A program made the translations under genes and the position numbers. A stretch of DNA of 64,000 nt, from the NCBI GenBank assembly GCA_012934845.2, contig WNNJ02001273.1:186001-250000 (forward strand). Direction: 5' to 3'. Of this stretch, positions 37,412 through 47,960 are shown piece by piece. The notes under the pieces are model-generated. The model did not search any database. It was given only the letters and a program-made list of their open reading frames with translations, and had not been told where the DNA came from. The DNA is from Pomphorhynchus laevis. Its lineage: Eukaryota > Acanthocephala > Palaeacanthocephala > Echinorhynchida > Pomphorhynchidae. Numbering within the stretch: the stretch's first letter is position 1; every line of letters starts with the position of its first letter.

Positions 37412-37500
37412 ATCGCGGTAGTCGTGATCTCATGGTTGTCATCTTGAGCTCTTTGCGGTCATCGTGATCTTATGGCGGTTATTGTGATCTCATAGCGATT
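37412..37500. repeat. Short minisatellite, about 21-bp unit
   Basis: Three to four copies of GCGGTCATCGTGATCTCATG with changes, at and just beyond the outer end of arm B. One unit is present at the matching end of arm A. Confidence 0.7.
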
Positions 37501-39743
37501 AAGATTAACAAGATTACCGGATAAAACAAGGGACATTTATATGATTTATAATTTATAATTCTGTAATTTATAATTTCGCAAATTTATAATTTTGTTATTC
37601 TAGTTTTGTCATTTCATAATATTTTTAATATCTTTATAGCAAATGCAAATAATAATAACATTAACATATTATTTTTGATGTATTATTACCAAGTATTTGA
37701 AATAATGATAAATTTATATCGACCTCTGCAAGTTTTTGAATGAAACAATTCGAATGAATAAAATATAATATGAAATCTACATTATTGCGTTTAATTTTTT
37801 ATATTTTGTAATAAATTGTGCCGACCGTTGGCTCGTTTTTCAGATCCCAAAGGCATATCATGCAAAGGCTATTCATGTTGCGTTGTTATGCAGAAACGAA
37901 GCTTAATGCTCGACTTCGGATACACACATCAATCTCACACTATTTAAGATTCCGTAGTGAAATTGGCATGTAGCATACTTTAGAAATGTATTTTGTGTTT
38001 AAATCACTTTATAAAGATAATGCTTTGAAGGCATCCTTCAGTCTAACATGGTTTATTTAGCAACAGTTTATGCCTGACTCTATCAAATTTTATCCCTAAG
38101 ACTTACCTTGACGATAAAAAGAAATATTCCTTCATGCTCATCACTTTAAATTTATTAGTAATTAACTAGGAAAAACTAATAATCAACTAAAATTCGTAAT
38201 TTATAATGAAATAATATAAAATGTCACATTATGGTAATATTACCGATCAAATTGCAACTCAATTTTTATTTTACTCTTGCATATGTTATCCACACGCTAA
38301 CCTTTACTTTTAATAGTTTCGAGAACAACAAGTTTGCTTTAAAATTGAAGAAGTTTCATCGACTATCAAATGCCAAATCTTTACACTCTTATAATACTGG
38401 GAATAGCAGTATTGGTAATAATATACAAATGTTGTACACAGATGTTTCCTACCGCCGACCATTGTGTAAAGAACTTTATATGGTTAGACAAAGCGTGAAA
38501 AAAATTAATTAGCTCTTTCTTCGGTCAAAATGCTAGTTGCTCTGATATTTCTGTCAAACAGTTACATAGGAAAGCATATGCTGATATAAAAGCTGTGCAT
38601 TTTAGATTATTAATTCGGTATGATAAAATTATAAATTCATAATATTTAAAAAATTATCGTAAGAATATAATAATTTTAAATACCAATATGAATTTTATAT
38701 TTATTAATATTTTTTCTCTATAAGAAAGTCATCTTTAATTCGAGAAATAATATTATGTAATAATATTTTTTCTCTATAATATTATACAAAGGATATAATA
38801 TTATATAATATTATAATATTATAATATTATATTAAGGATTCTACTTAATTGCTAATATTCTACCTTTATCCTTCAAATTTATATGAGTATTAAATAAGTA
38901 TTAAATTTTTCAAAGTAATAAATTATGCTATATTTTATTCCATCGTCAAAAAATATATTGAATAATCTAGGCTTATTAATTAGCGCCTAACACAGTGAAG
39001 GTACTGAACTCATTTATTCCATTTTCTGTCATTCCATCAACTTAACGTTACCCTTATAATCCACATAAACGATACATCAAAGATTTACATCACAATGTTT
39101 TTTATATTTTTATAATTTATTAATATTAATAAATTAATAATAATTTACTTAATATAAATTTAAACGCACAACATTTTTAAAATGAGTTTTAAGGTTTTTT
39201 TATTAAGTATTAAATGTTTATTTATGACATATTTTCACGAGTCAAAATCTGACATAACCTATTGCAATTAAATATATAATCTGATAAATTATAGAATATA
39301 ACGATAAAATATAAATATATAATATAATACATTTTTGCTTTTAATAAGTTTTTTAAATAGCATATAATAGTGTGAATAATATGAATTAATGAATATTTTT
39401 ATATATTAGAAAAAAATCAATAATATATTATAGATTTTATTTTGTATCTTATGTATATTATAATGTTATAATCATCAATACATGCTATTAGTGGTTTAAT
39501 ATTAATATCCTTTTTCTATCATTGTAGTTATTACTATTATCTGATTATTATTTAATCTGAGAAGTTTATTAGAAACGAATATCTCTCAGTTGCCAAGGAC
39601 GATTGCCGAAATACAAAGAATTGAATAAAATGATTTGACCCAAACAATCATGTTGCTTAAAAGTAAGTTGAGAAAGTACAGGGCAGAAATAATCGTGCAA
39701 AATATATTCAAAGCTTCCATGATAGTATTCACAAATACATGAA
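37501..39743. other. Intergenic stretch with one uncertain ORF
   Basis: Mostly AT-rich. A plus-strand frame at 38231-38512 (93 codons) has fairly normal codon use in its second half (KFHRLSNAKSLHSYNTG.., MLYTDVSYRRPLCKELYMV) after a possible TTTTAATAG acceptor. I do not recognise it and cannot say whether it is an exon. A 76-codon minus frame at 39799-39569 runs into the tandem array next door and is unrecognised. Confidence 0.4.
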
Positions 39744-40014
39744 ATGACGAAACGGTGCCTGGTATCGTTTTGTCTATTCTTTCGTGGCTGCCACATCATA
39801 CAAACAGAAAATGCCCACGAAAATCTCTCATTTTCTTGTAAAATACAAATAAGTTGACAGATAAATAGAGAGAATGCGCTGGCATTAGCCAGTGCTATTT
39901 GCTAATGATCCTTTTGGTATAGCATGTACCTGGTTTACTAGAAATTTTCTAGCTCTTTGTACCTTTGACCTACTCGTGCCGTCTGCCGGTCCTCCTCTGC
40001 ATCCAGTAAAGGGA

Positions 40015-40078
40015 GGTATCTGACACTGATGAGTCAAAATAATGGCGAATAGGTGCCTGGTATCGTTTTGTCGATTCT
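40015..40078 (+). ncRNA. Hammerhead-like motif, array copy 2
   Basis: CTGATGA (40026-40032) intact; stem II GTCA/TGGC (40033-40036 with 40043-40046); GAAT in place of GAAA; stem III GGTGCC..GGTATC by G-U pairing. GACA before the core can pair with TGTC (40070-40073) as stem I. Confidence 0.5.
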
Positions 40079-40309
40079 TTCGTGGCTGCCACATCATACA
40101 AACAGAAAATGCCCACGGAAATCTCTCATTTTCTTGTAAAATACAAGTTGGCAGATAAATAGAGAGAATGCGCTGGCATTAGCCAGTGCTCCCGTGCTAA
40201 TGATCCTTTTGGTGTAGCATGTACCTAGTTTGCTAGAAATTTTCTAGCTCTATGTATGTTTGACATACTCATGCCGTCTGCCGGTACCCTTCTGCATCCA
40301 GTAGTGGGA

Positions 40310-40372
40310 GGTATCTGGCAGTGATGAGTCAAAATAATGACGAAACGATACCTGGTATCGTTTTGTCGATTT
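40310..40372 (+). ncRNA. Hammerhead-like motif, array copy 3
   Basis: Stem II GTCA/TGAC (40328-40331 with 40338-40341), GAAA (40342-40345), perfect seven-pair stem III ACGATAC/GTATCGT (40345-40351 with 40355-40361). The first core base is G (GTGATGA), expected to lower or abolish cleavage. Copy 1 (39744-39775) keeps only the right half. Confidence 0.5.
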
Positions 40373-40405
40373 ATTCGTGGCTGCCACATCATACAAACAT
40401 GAAAT

Positions 40406-42189
40406 ATCTCTTTTGTGGCAGGTATTGAGTTACGACAGAATTTTGAATGGTCATTGTCTAGAGAAATCTTCAGTATCATAGACTGCTTTTGTACAAACCA
40501 CATTTCTAAAGGTGTTGAGACAGAAGTGCTAGAGATATCCGATCAACCGATTCAATTAATCTTGGTAATCTGTTTCCACTAATCGTGGTAGAGCTAAAAA
40601 CTTTCAGTCATATTGAGGTTGAAGCGGTACTAAAATTCAAATGATAATGGAATTTCGTTTTGAGGCTGAAGAATAAACTTTCTAAAGAGACGAAAGTATC
40701 TTTTTAAAAGCTCCATTTTGTCCGATTGAATAAATTAAAATTGAATAAAGTAGATCCTTCCAGAAAACGCGGATTCTTCAGCTTATCTTGTGAGACAATT
40801 TTAGTTTGAAAAACTTTAAGGCAGTCCCATAATTCACCGAAGACAGTAAACACACCGACATAACCGAAGTAGCAAGATCCGAAAATAAAATACCAAGAGC
40901 CGAGGATAAAAGAACATAGATACGCCGGATACGGAAGTATCTCAAAAGCAAAAGCGTCACAATTAGCAAAGTGAACTCATTTATTCTGCGATACTTTCGC
41001 AGTTAATTTAAATACCTTGAACATCTTCAGACATGCTCGAATAAATTATCAAATCGTCTTCATATAGCATGCATCAGGCTCTAGATTGGCCAATACATGC
41101 TAGAGGGTCAGCTTTATAGAAGCTATGGAGAAAGGGAATTAAGGGGTGACCATGTTGATCACATCATTTTTGCGGGAATGTCTTAGACTACTGGTTTCCA
41201 TCAAATACATATGCTGTCTGTTGAGAAATCATCTCCGAATGACGTGGATTATGGGATCAACTAGCTTAAGTGAGTTTACAATATGCAAATAATGACACAC
41301 TAAAATCCACAAATACCACAAACAAATGTTCATTTAATTACCTCCTAACTTCAGTCATTCTTTTGAATGATTGAAGCACTTATTCTTGAATCATTCCATA
41401 TTCAATTATTAAACAATTTGTATGATTGATATTGCATAGAATAAAGTTTAAAAGTTGCTCGCAAAAGACAATCAAGAGGTCATGAGTTAAGACACTCACT
41501 ACACAATCTATCATTCACTATGAACTTCCGTGTTTTAATAAATAAAGGCATTAATGTTTATTAATGAATAAAGGCATTTCGTTTGCCGTAAAAGACGCGT
41601 TTAAATTCGCTTTTCACCAAGAAAAATACTATTACAGTTAAGATAGCCAAAAAACTGACGAAACGGATTCAAAATATTGCAGGTGGGATAAATATCTCCA
41701 AGGTAAATATTATTTATAAAATAATATTAGAAATAATATTACCGTCAAGATATCAAAACAACTGACGATATGGATTTGAAATACTGTAAGGTTGGAGGAA
41801 TATCTCGCAAGTTGGGATATTCATATATTTATTGGTATGTTTACAATTGAAGACCGAATGGTCCTTTGTGGGACTTATTTTCATGTCATTAAGAATAAAT
41901 GATTGAGTAGCCCTTTGTCGGAATAGAGATTCCGATACTCAAATTTCTTTATTAAACAAACTGATTTCGTAGAAGAATGTTGTTCCTTAAATATTCAGAT
42001 GTTTTAAGCTTGAATGTATTAATAGCTTTGATAGTTGATTCAGATACTTTTTTATACTGATCATTTCTGGGTCATTTCATTATATATACGTACATGTGTG
42101 CTACTAGTTGACGATGTTCTACAAATCCGGACGAAACATTACGATGCCATCAAAACATATCCGCGAATACAACAGTTTGACGCTGTTGG
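40406..42189. other. Intergenic stretch with a 105-bp duplication
   Basis: 40406-41300 is less AT-rich than its flanks and holds broken minus frames (40503-40225, 40969-40778) that I do not recognise; it may be an old element. Segments at about 41632-41705 and 41737-41812 are diverged direct repeats (ACTGACGAAACGGATTC / ACTGACGATATGGATTTG). Confidence 0.45.
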
Positions 42190-42440
42190 CAGGAAACTGT
42201 CGACTTGGAATTCTCGAGAACTGTCGACCTGAAATTGTCACGAATTGTCGACCTGGAATTGTCGGAAAGTGTCGACCTGGAACTATCAACTTAGAACCGT
42301 CGACCTGGAACTATCAACTTAAAACCGTCAACCTGGAACTGTCGACCTGGAATTGTCGACCAAAAACTGTCGATCTTGAACTGTCGACCTTCGACCTGGA
42401 CCTGTAAACCTAAAACTGTTGACTTGAAACTATCGACCAT
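42190..42440. repeat. 17-18-bp minisatellite rich in GTCGAC
   Basis: About 14 copies of CTGTCGACCTGGAA in variants (CTATCAACTTAGAA, TTGTCGACCTGGAA). It has a markedly different composition from its flanks. The unit length is not a clean multiple of three, so the open frame across it is incidental. Confidence 0.9.
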
Positions 42441-45131
42441 GTCAACAGTTATTATAATATATACTATATCATATAAATTAATATTATATATTAATGATAT
42501 TAATACATAACACTTGACCTGGAACTAACGATATAAAACTGTCAAAAAATTGTCAATATTAATGATAATAAGACGTATTATACATCATATACATTATATA
42601 CCATTATAAAGAGGTTGATACAAAATTATATCTACGAACTTAGAAAATATTTATTTTATAAATATTTATATATTTTACTTAGAATTTATATATTTTACTT
42701 AGAAAATATTTATTATATAAAAAATTAGTTGAGATTTGAATATATATACTAAAAAGTAAAGATAACTACTGCCCATTCGAAACAGTTTTATAATACATTT
42801 TACTATTAATATATATGAAATATTATTCGAATATTTCTAATATTAATCTTGTAATGTAATCGGTTATAATCTTAAAAGTCGACATGGATCAGTCGATGGT
42901 CCATGATTTTTCTTTATAATTAAATTTTATTAAAATGACTATTTTGATTAAACTATAATATTTAAAGTAAATAATAATCAATAGACTTTAAACAGCATTA
43001 TAACTTATATACTATAACTGTGATTATAGTATGATTATACTTATATTTCAATGACAACTATAACTTTTGAGATGTGGGAACCAATTTGATTATTTAGTAG
43101 ATTTTAGATTACGCATTTATGGATTACAAAACTTTGAATGAATATGTTACAATGTCATTTTTAATTTATAATTTTATATAATAACTGTGAACATATAATT
43201 ATTCATTTTAAATTATGCCCTCACACATTAAAATAAAAGGTTATTTTATTGATAGAAATTTTACCATAGTCGGATAAAAACATAAAGAAACTTTTGATAT
43301 AAAATTGCAACGAACTAAATGGAAAGTACAATGGAAATTAATTGGTTAATTTCCATTTTAATTAATTTAGTTAATTAAATTAATTAATTAATAAAAAGCG
43401 ATAATTACATATGCATACAATTAAAGTAGATCATATGAAAACAATAACTAATCTGTAGGTTTAACCCATCCCTAACACACGTATATTCACTTTTTAAACC
43501 ACGATGTCTAAAATCTTTAGGAATTTCAATGCAGTTCAGCAGAAATGACGGTTTGTGAGAAGTAAAACACAATAGAGTAAATCCATAGTGTTGTGAAAAT
43601 GGCTAAGAGGACGAGTTAATTAACTACACCATCGTTGAATAAAACGGACATCTTTAGTTCACAACAACCGCTTAAACTAATGTAAGAAAAATAATCATTG
43701 AATTTTTCTAAACTAATTTTTATAAGAAAATTAAGCTGAGTCATTGCTTTTGACAGTCATGTCCAATATTTGTTTATCAGCTATTTAGATTCAAAATATT
43801 AGAATTTGTTAATAAGGATCACTTATCAATAAGTTTTTTTACAAAGTTATTTATAGTAAATAATCATCCATAAAGAAAAGATAAATGTAAACCAAAAATA
43901 CCTGGTGCAATCGATTAAGCTTACGTCGAATTCATTGATTATAAGAACGGCTGAATAAACACAGCTGGAATATCGAGGCTATCACGTTTTAGGTTATATT
44001 TTTATGCAAATGTTGATACTAGTAGGCAAGGAAAGCGAGATATGTTTGTAACTGTTTGCAATGTACTAGTTCTATTACAGAGAATCATCACTACACATAT
44101 CGCAGGTTTACAAAGTAATAAATCATATGAAAAGGACTGTCCAAATTGCTGATCGCGATTATAATTGCTGATACAATGACCTTTACTGATGCTTTATTCG
44201 CCGATAGCGTACTTTTAATATTGTTTTTTCAATAAAAATAACTTTTTTTGTAAGAGAACCTGCTCTGCAAATAATTCATGAGAATAAAAACGTTTGTTAC
44301 GCTTTTTCTTAACGTTCATTTTAGTCTTCCAACAATGTTATACTATAGAAGTCACTTTGTCGCTTTAAACGTTCTACAACAATATGCATACGTAAAGACA
44401 CAGGAGATACACTGTCGGTATAATTCAGTTAAAATTAGTAAAATTGCTTTTTCAATGCTTTCCTACTTTACATTTGCACTAAAACAAATATTAAAATACC
44501 GATCTGAAAGAATTTAAAGCTACTGTGAAGATATCCATAAAATTAAAACTGGTCAGCCAAATGTACCGTCAAAGTGGTGTCATCTTATACAAGTTCATGA
44601 GGAAATGCAAATGAAAAAGTGCTTTATTTAAGCACATTCTGTTTAGGATATATTAAAGAGGGTAAAATTGCATCAAAGAAAATATAATTAGTTTAGCTAC
44701 AATGACTACTGGTAAAATTTTGAAAGACAAATTTGTGACAAAAACGCACTACTAAACATCTGAAAATATTGCTAATATTACTCGCATGGGAATAACTACT
44801 CCCGTGTAATTAATCATATTTATCCGATGGTTAGGTTAAAACTTTCCTCATTATTCACATGAGGAAAGTTCGTTTTATAAATTTTGTCAAATTTATAAAT
44901 TATTCATGTAAATAATGTATTATGCATTGGCATAATACATTAGTAGATGGGACACGAATGTAATTTATTGGAATCTTATATTGAGTAGTTATTTTTAATA
45001 ATTTATGCAAAAATTTGTATTGTTTTGGCATTTTTAATTTTTAAAAATGTATTTTAATCACGTGTTTTCTTAAATATTCTGCTCCGAAATCACAATTGGA
45101 GCAAACATTAATGGCTACAGTTTAATACAGT
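42441..45131. other. AT-rich intergenic stretch
   Basis: No gene recognised. A 79-codon plus frame at 44278-44517 lies in a slightly less AT-rich patch but has no known motif. Confidence 0.5.
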
Positions 45132-45395
45132 AATGCATTAATGGCTATAGTACTGCCTTAATAGTCCGCCTTGATTAGACTCTTCGGATTATGAGATACA
45201 CTGGGTGGTTCAGTCGTAGAGCGGCGTGTTGGATCAACTGAAGTGCTCAGATCCCGCTGCCTTAATAGCAATAGCGTCTGCCTTGATTGGACTCTTCGGA
45301 AGGTGAGATACCCCGGGTGGTTCAGTCGTAGAGCGGCGTGTTGGATCGGCTGGAGGGCTCAGATCCCGCTGGAACTGAGGCCTTAGAAATTTGTT
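45132..45395 (+). repeat. Two tandem copies of a tRNA-like LINE tail / SINE
   Basis: GGGTGGTTCAGTCGTAGAGC starts near 45205 and again near 45316, each followed by GGCGTGTTGGATC and GCTCAGATCCCGCT. The first strongly resembles the 5' half of a tRNA-Gly (GTGGTTCAGTGGTAGA). Each copy is preceded by CCTTGATT-GACTCTTCGG, homologous to the last codons of the LINE at 1-1030. Copy 2 ends GGAACTGAGGCC as in the LINE tail. Confidence 0.7.
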
Positions 45396-46189
45396 GGAGG
45401 ACTGGACAAAAAGTTTTTTAGATTTCTTGTACTGTTTTGCTCTTAGCTGTTTTTTAGTTATTATCGGTTATATTTAAGAAAATCCTTATTATTAGTAATA
45501 TATAGTAACGCATTTTCAAATAATTAATTAATGATTAATTAAATAATTAATTAATTATTTTCAAATAATTAATCTTATGCGTTTAATATTAGGTCTTATA
45601 ATAATTTAAATAACTTTGCTAGACAAGAAAAAAAATTAAATGTTTAATGCTTAAAAAGTATTAGTTATTGCAACTTAGTACATTATGAATTGTACGTTAT
45701 TATACGAAAAGTTTGTTTAAACATTACTGAGTACTTTTCTTGCACTCGACTATAGTGGATGAACGCTTAAAGAAATGAATTTTACATTTTCAAGATAAGT
45801 GAAAAGTCAAGATCTTGAAAAAGTCAATTGTAACCGATCCGTTACGCGTAGCTACCAATTTTCCAACAATCAATAAAATTAGATATATTTAGTTTTTATT
45901 AAAATTGGTTTTCCGAAAAACATTATCCACTTGATAATTTCAAGTTGTTTATAGATAAAGTTAAATTTATACAGACTTTTAAATATAATAATTATATAAT
46001 AAAATTAATAATATTTAATAATAAAAACGATTATTATATCAATAATTATTAAAAATTATTAATTATTATTACCAAAATCATCGATTTTGATAATAATATA
46101 TTTTGATATATTTTATTTAGCTGTAATATATTATTTAATACTATTTATTATATACAATAATATAATCCTTCTGATCTGTATTTTTAAAA

Positions 46190-47960
46190 TATTCAGGAAC
46201 GATAAGGTAAAATTGAAAGACAAAATTATTTTGATATTTCGCTAATAACTACAAGCGTCTTCATAAATTAGAAACACTTTTTTTAATATACTTTGTATTA
46301 GAATAAGATGCACTAGATAATCGAATTTTATCAAAGGAAAAATGTAATTAGCATGTATTTGGCCCCGCTGCGATGTTTAATTAATGGATGGGGCGAAACC
46401 TGATAACATTGCACTCCATCCTGATGATTTTTATTCCTTATTCTTATACATCGTATATTATTTATTGGTCAATTCAATAAAATTGATTTTTAACTCTTTA
46501 ACCAAGATTTTTTATGGATAATAAATAATATGCCTTTTAATTTAATAAGATACTCCAGATAATTAAATTTCATCGGAGGAAATACGTCATTAGCGCATAT
46601 TTGCCCCATCTGTTCTGCTGGGTCGAGGAGTAGGGGGGAACCTGATAACATATGAGCTCCTCATGATGACCTCTAATCTATATTCTGATACAACGTATGC
46701 TATATATTAGTCAATTCATAAAAATTGACTTATATTTTGAATTACAATTTTTTATTTTAACTTTCAAACATAAATTATATAAATCTTATATAATGATGAT
46801 AATTATTTATTATTTAAGTAGAAATGTGGGGCACATTAATGCTTGTATCTTTGCATAAATAATAACTATCAAAAATTTTTGAATATTTTAATTTTAATCC
46901 TGATGATGATAGCAGGAACTATCGAAATATTTTGCATGAATAATAACTATCAAAATTTTTTGAATTTTTGAATTATAATTTTGATGATAGCATGAACAAT
47001 CAAAATATTGTACTTTTAAATAAATTGAAATATTTTCTTCTTCGTTCCTTTAAAAAAAACATTTTACTGATGGATAATAAACAATATGCATTTTATTAGA
47101 ATAAGGTACACTAGATAATCAAATTTCATCAGAGGAAATACGTCATTAGTATGTATTTGGCCTTGCTGCTATGTTATGTCGAGGAATAAGTGCTAAAGCC
47201 CGATAACATAGCAGTTATTTTTAATGACCTCCATTACTTATTATATCGTCTGATATTTATTAGTCAATTTATATAAATTGATATTTATTTTAAATTTTAA
47301 TTATAAATTTTAGTTTTATAAATATAAATTGTATTAAATCGTATATAATTATTTATTATGTATAATTATTTATCTTTATTTTTAATTTATATATAATATA
47401 AAGTACGTATAAAATATATAATATATTAAATATTAATTCTATATTGATATTTAATTAAATGATCCCTAATTTTAAAAATTAATGGAATTCGCAATGTGTT
47501 CTAAGAAATATATACCTTTAATATTCTCTCCACTAACCTTTTCTTTATTTCATCAGAGGAAATACGTCATTAGCGCGTATTTAACCCTGCCTTTTTGGGC
47601 CAAGGAATAGGGGCCAAAAGCTGATAACATAGCAGTTACTTCTAGTGTATAAATTTATACAATTTCATTAAAGTGTATTTGGCATCGCTGCTATGTTGTC
47701 GAGGAATAAAGGCCGAGTTCTGATAGCATAGCTGTTGCTCCTGATGACCTCAAATCTTTATTCTTATACATCGTATGTTATTTATAAGTAAATTTATAAT
47801 AATTGACTATTATTTTAAATTTCAATTTATAATTTTAACTCGATGTAAATATAAATTGTATAAGCTCTTATATAATTATTTATTATTTATCTTTATTTTT
47901 ATTTATATATAGTATAAAATACTTAGACTTAGCTGATCTGATTTATTCTACTGACAAGTT
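46190..47960 (+). mobile_element. Cluster of five PLE 3'-region copies
   Basis: Five diverged copies of one approximately 200-bp core lie at 46283-46475, 46548-46720, 47095-47290, 47545-47655 and 47660-47790. They share TTTCATCAGAGGAAATACGTCATTAG split over the start, TTTGGCCC, CTGCTATGTT, GTCGAGGAA, GGGGCC, AACATAGCAG, TTCCTC, CTGATGA, and an end part with ATACATCGTATGTTATTTAT. The last copy runs to the PLE end phrase TTAGACTTAGCTGATCTG (about 47934-47953). At 19.5-19.9 and 58.9-59.3 kb the same core sits immediately 3' of PLE RT, so these are PLE 3' ends inserted or duplicated without the coding part. A damaged hammerhead-like unit lies at 46231-46266. Confidence 0.8.
46894..46936 (+). ncRNA. 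Hammerhead-ribozyme-like motif
   Basis: CTGATGA (46900-46906), extra T, stem II GATAG/CTATC (46908-46912 with 46919-46923), GAAA (46924-46927), TATT. It has the same PLE-type architecture as the 27-kb copy but an unrelated stem II sequence. A decayed relative (TTGATGATAGC..CAATCAAAATATT) follows at 46979-47010. Confidence 0.55.

Larger units (their letters stand above)
33979..37443. repeat. Arm B of a large inverted repeat, interrupted
   Basis: Reverse complement of arm A (27367-28990). It starts about 125 bases upstream of exon 1 of the LIM gene, on the promoter side. It differs by an insertion of about 1.6 kb (34695-36275, with Penelope-like sequence) and an extra block around 36560-36885. 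A hammerhead-like unit corresponding to that in arm A lies at 37071-37103 (TTGATGA, GACAG/CTGTC, GAAATATT). Confidence 0.85.
39744..40405 (+). repeat. Tandem repeat (~298 bp) with hammerhead-like motifs, retrozyme-like
   Basis: CGTGGCTGCCACATCATAC recurs at 39783, 40081 and 40376, so two full units plus partial ends. Each unit carries GCGCTGGCATTAGCCAGTGC (hairpin), GCTAGAAATTTTCTAGC (hairpin) and GCATCCAGTA..GGGAGGTATC, and then the hammerhead-like core. Repeat length, tandem arrangement and one hammerhead per unit match metazoan retrozymes, the small non-autonomous circular-RNA retroelements thought to use PLE machinery. The array breaks at its left within stem II. A diverged relative is at 59.35-59.88 kb. 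Confidence 0.75.

Noticed and set aside
41636-41812. ACTGACGAAACGG repeats as another hammerhead family
   Set aside because: CUGACGA is present but no stem II and GAAA box follow at a workable distance.
45200-45390. Functional tRNA-Gly genes
   Set aside because: Only the D-arm half and a weak B-box are present; no acceptor stem closes and no anticodon arm is apparent.
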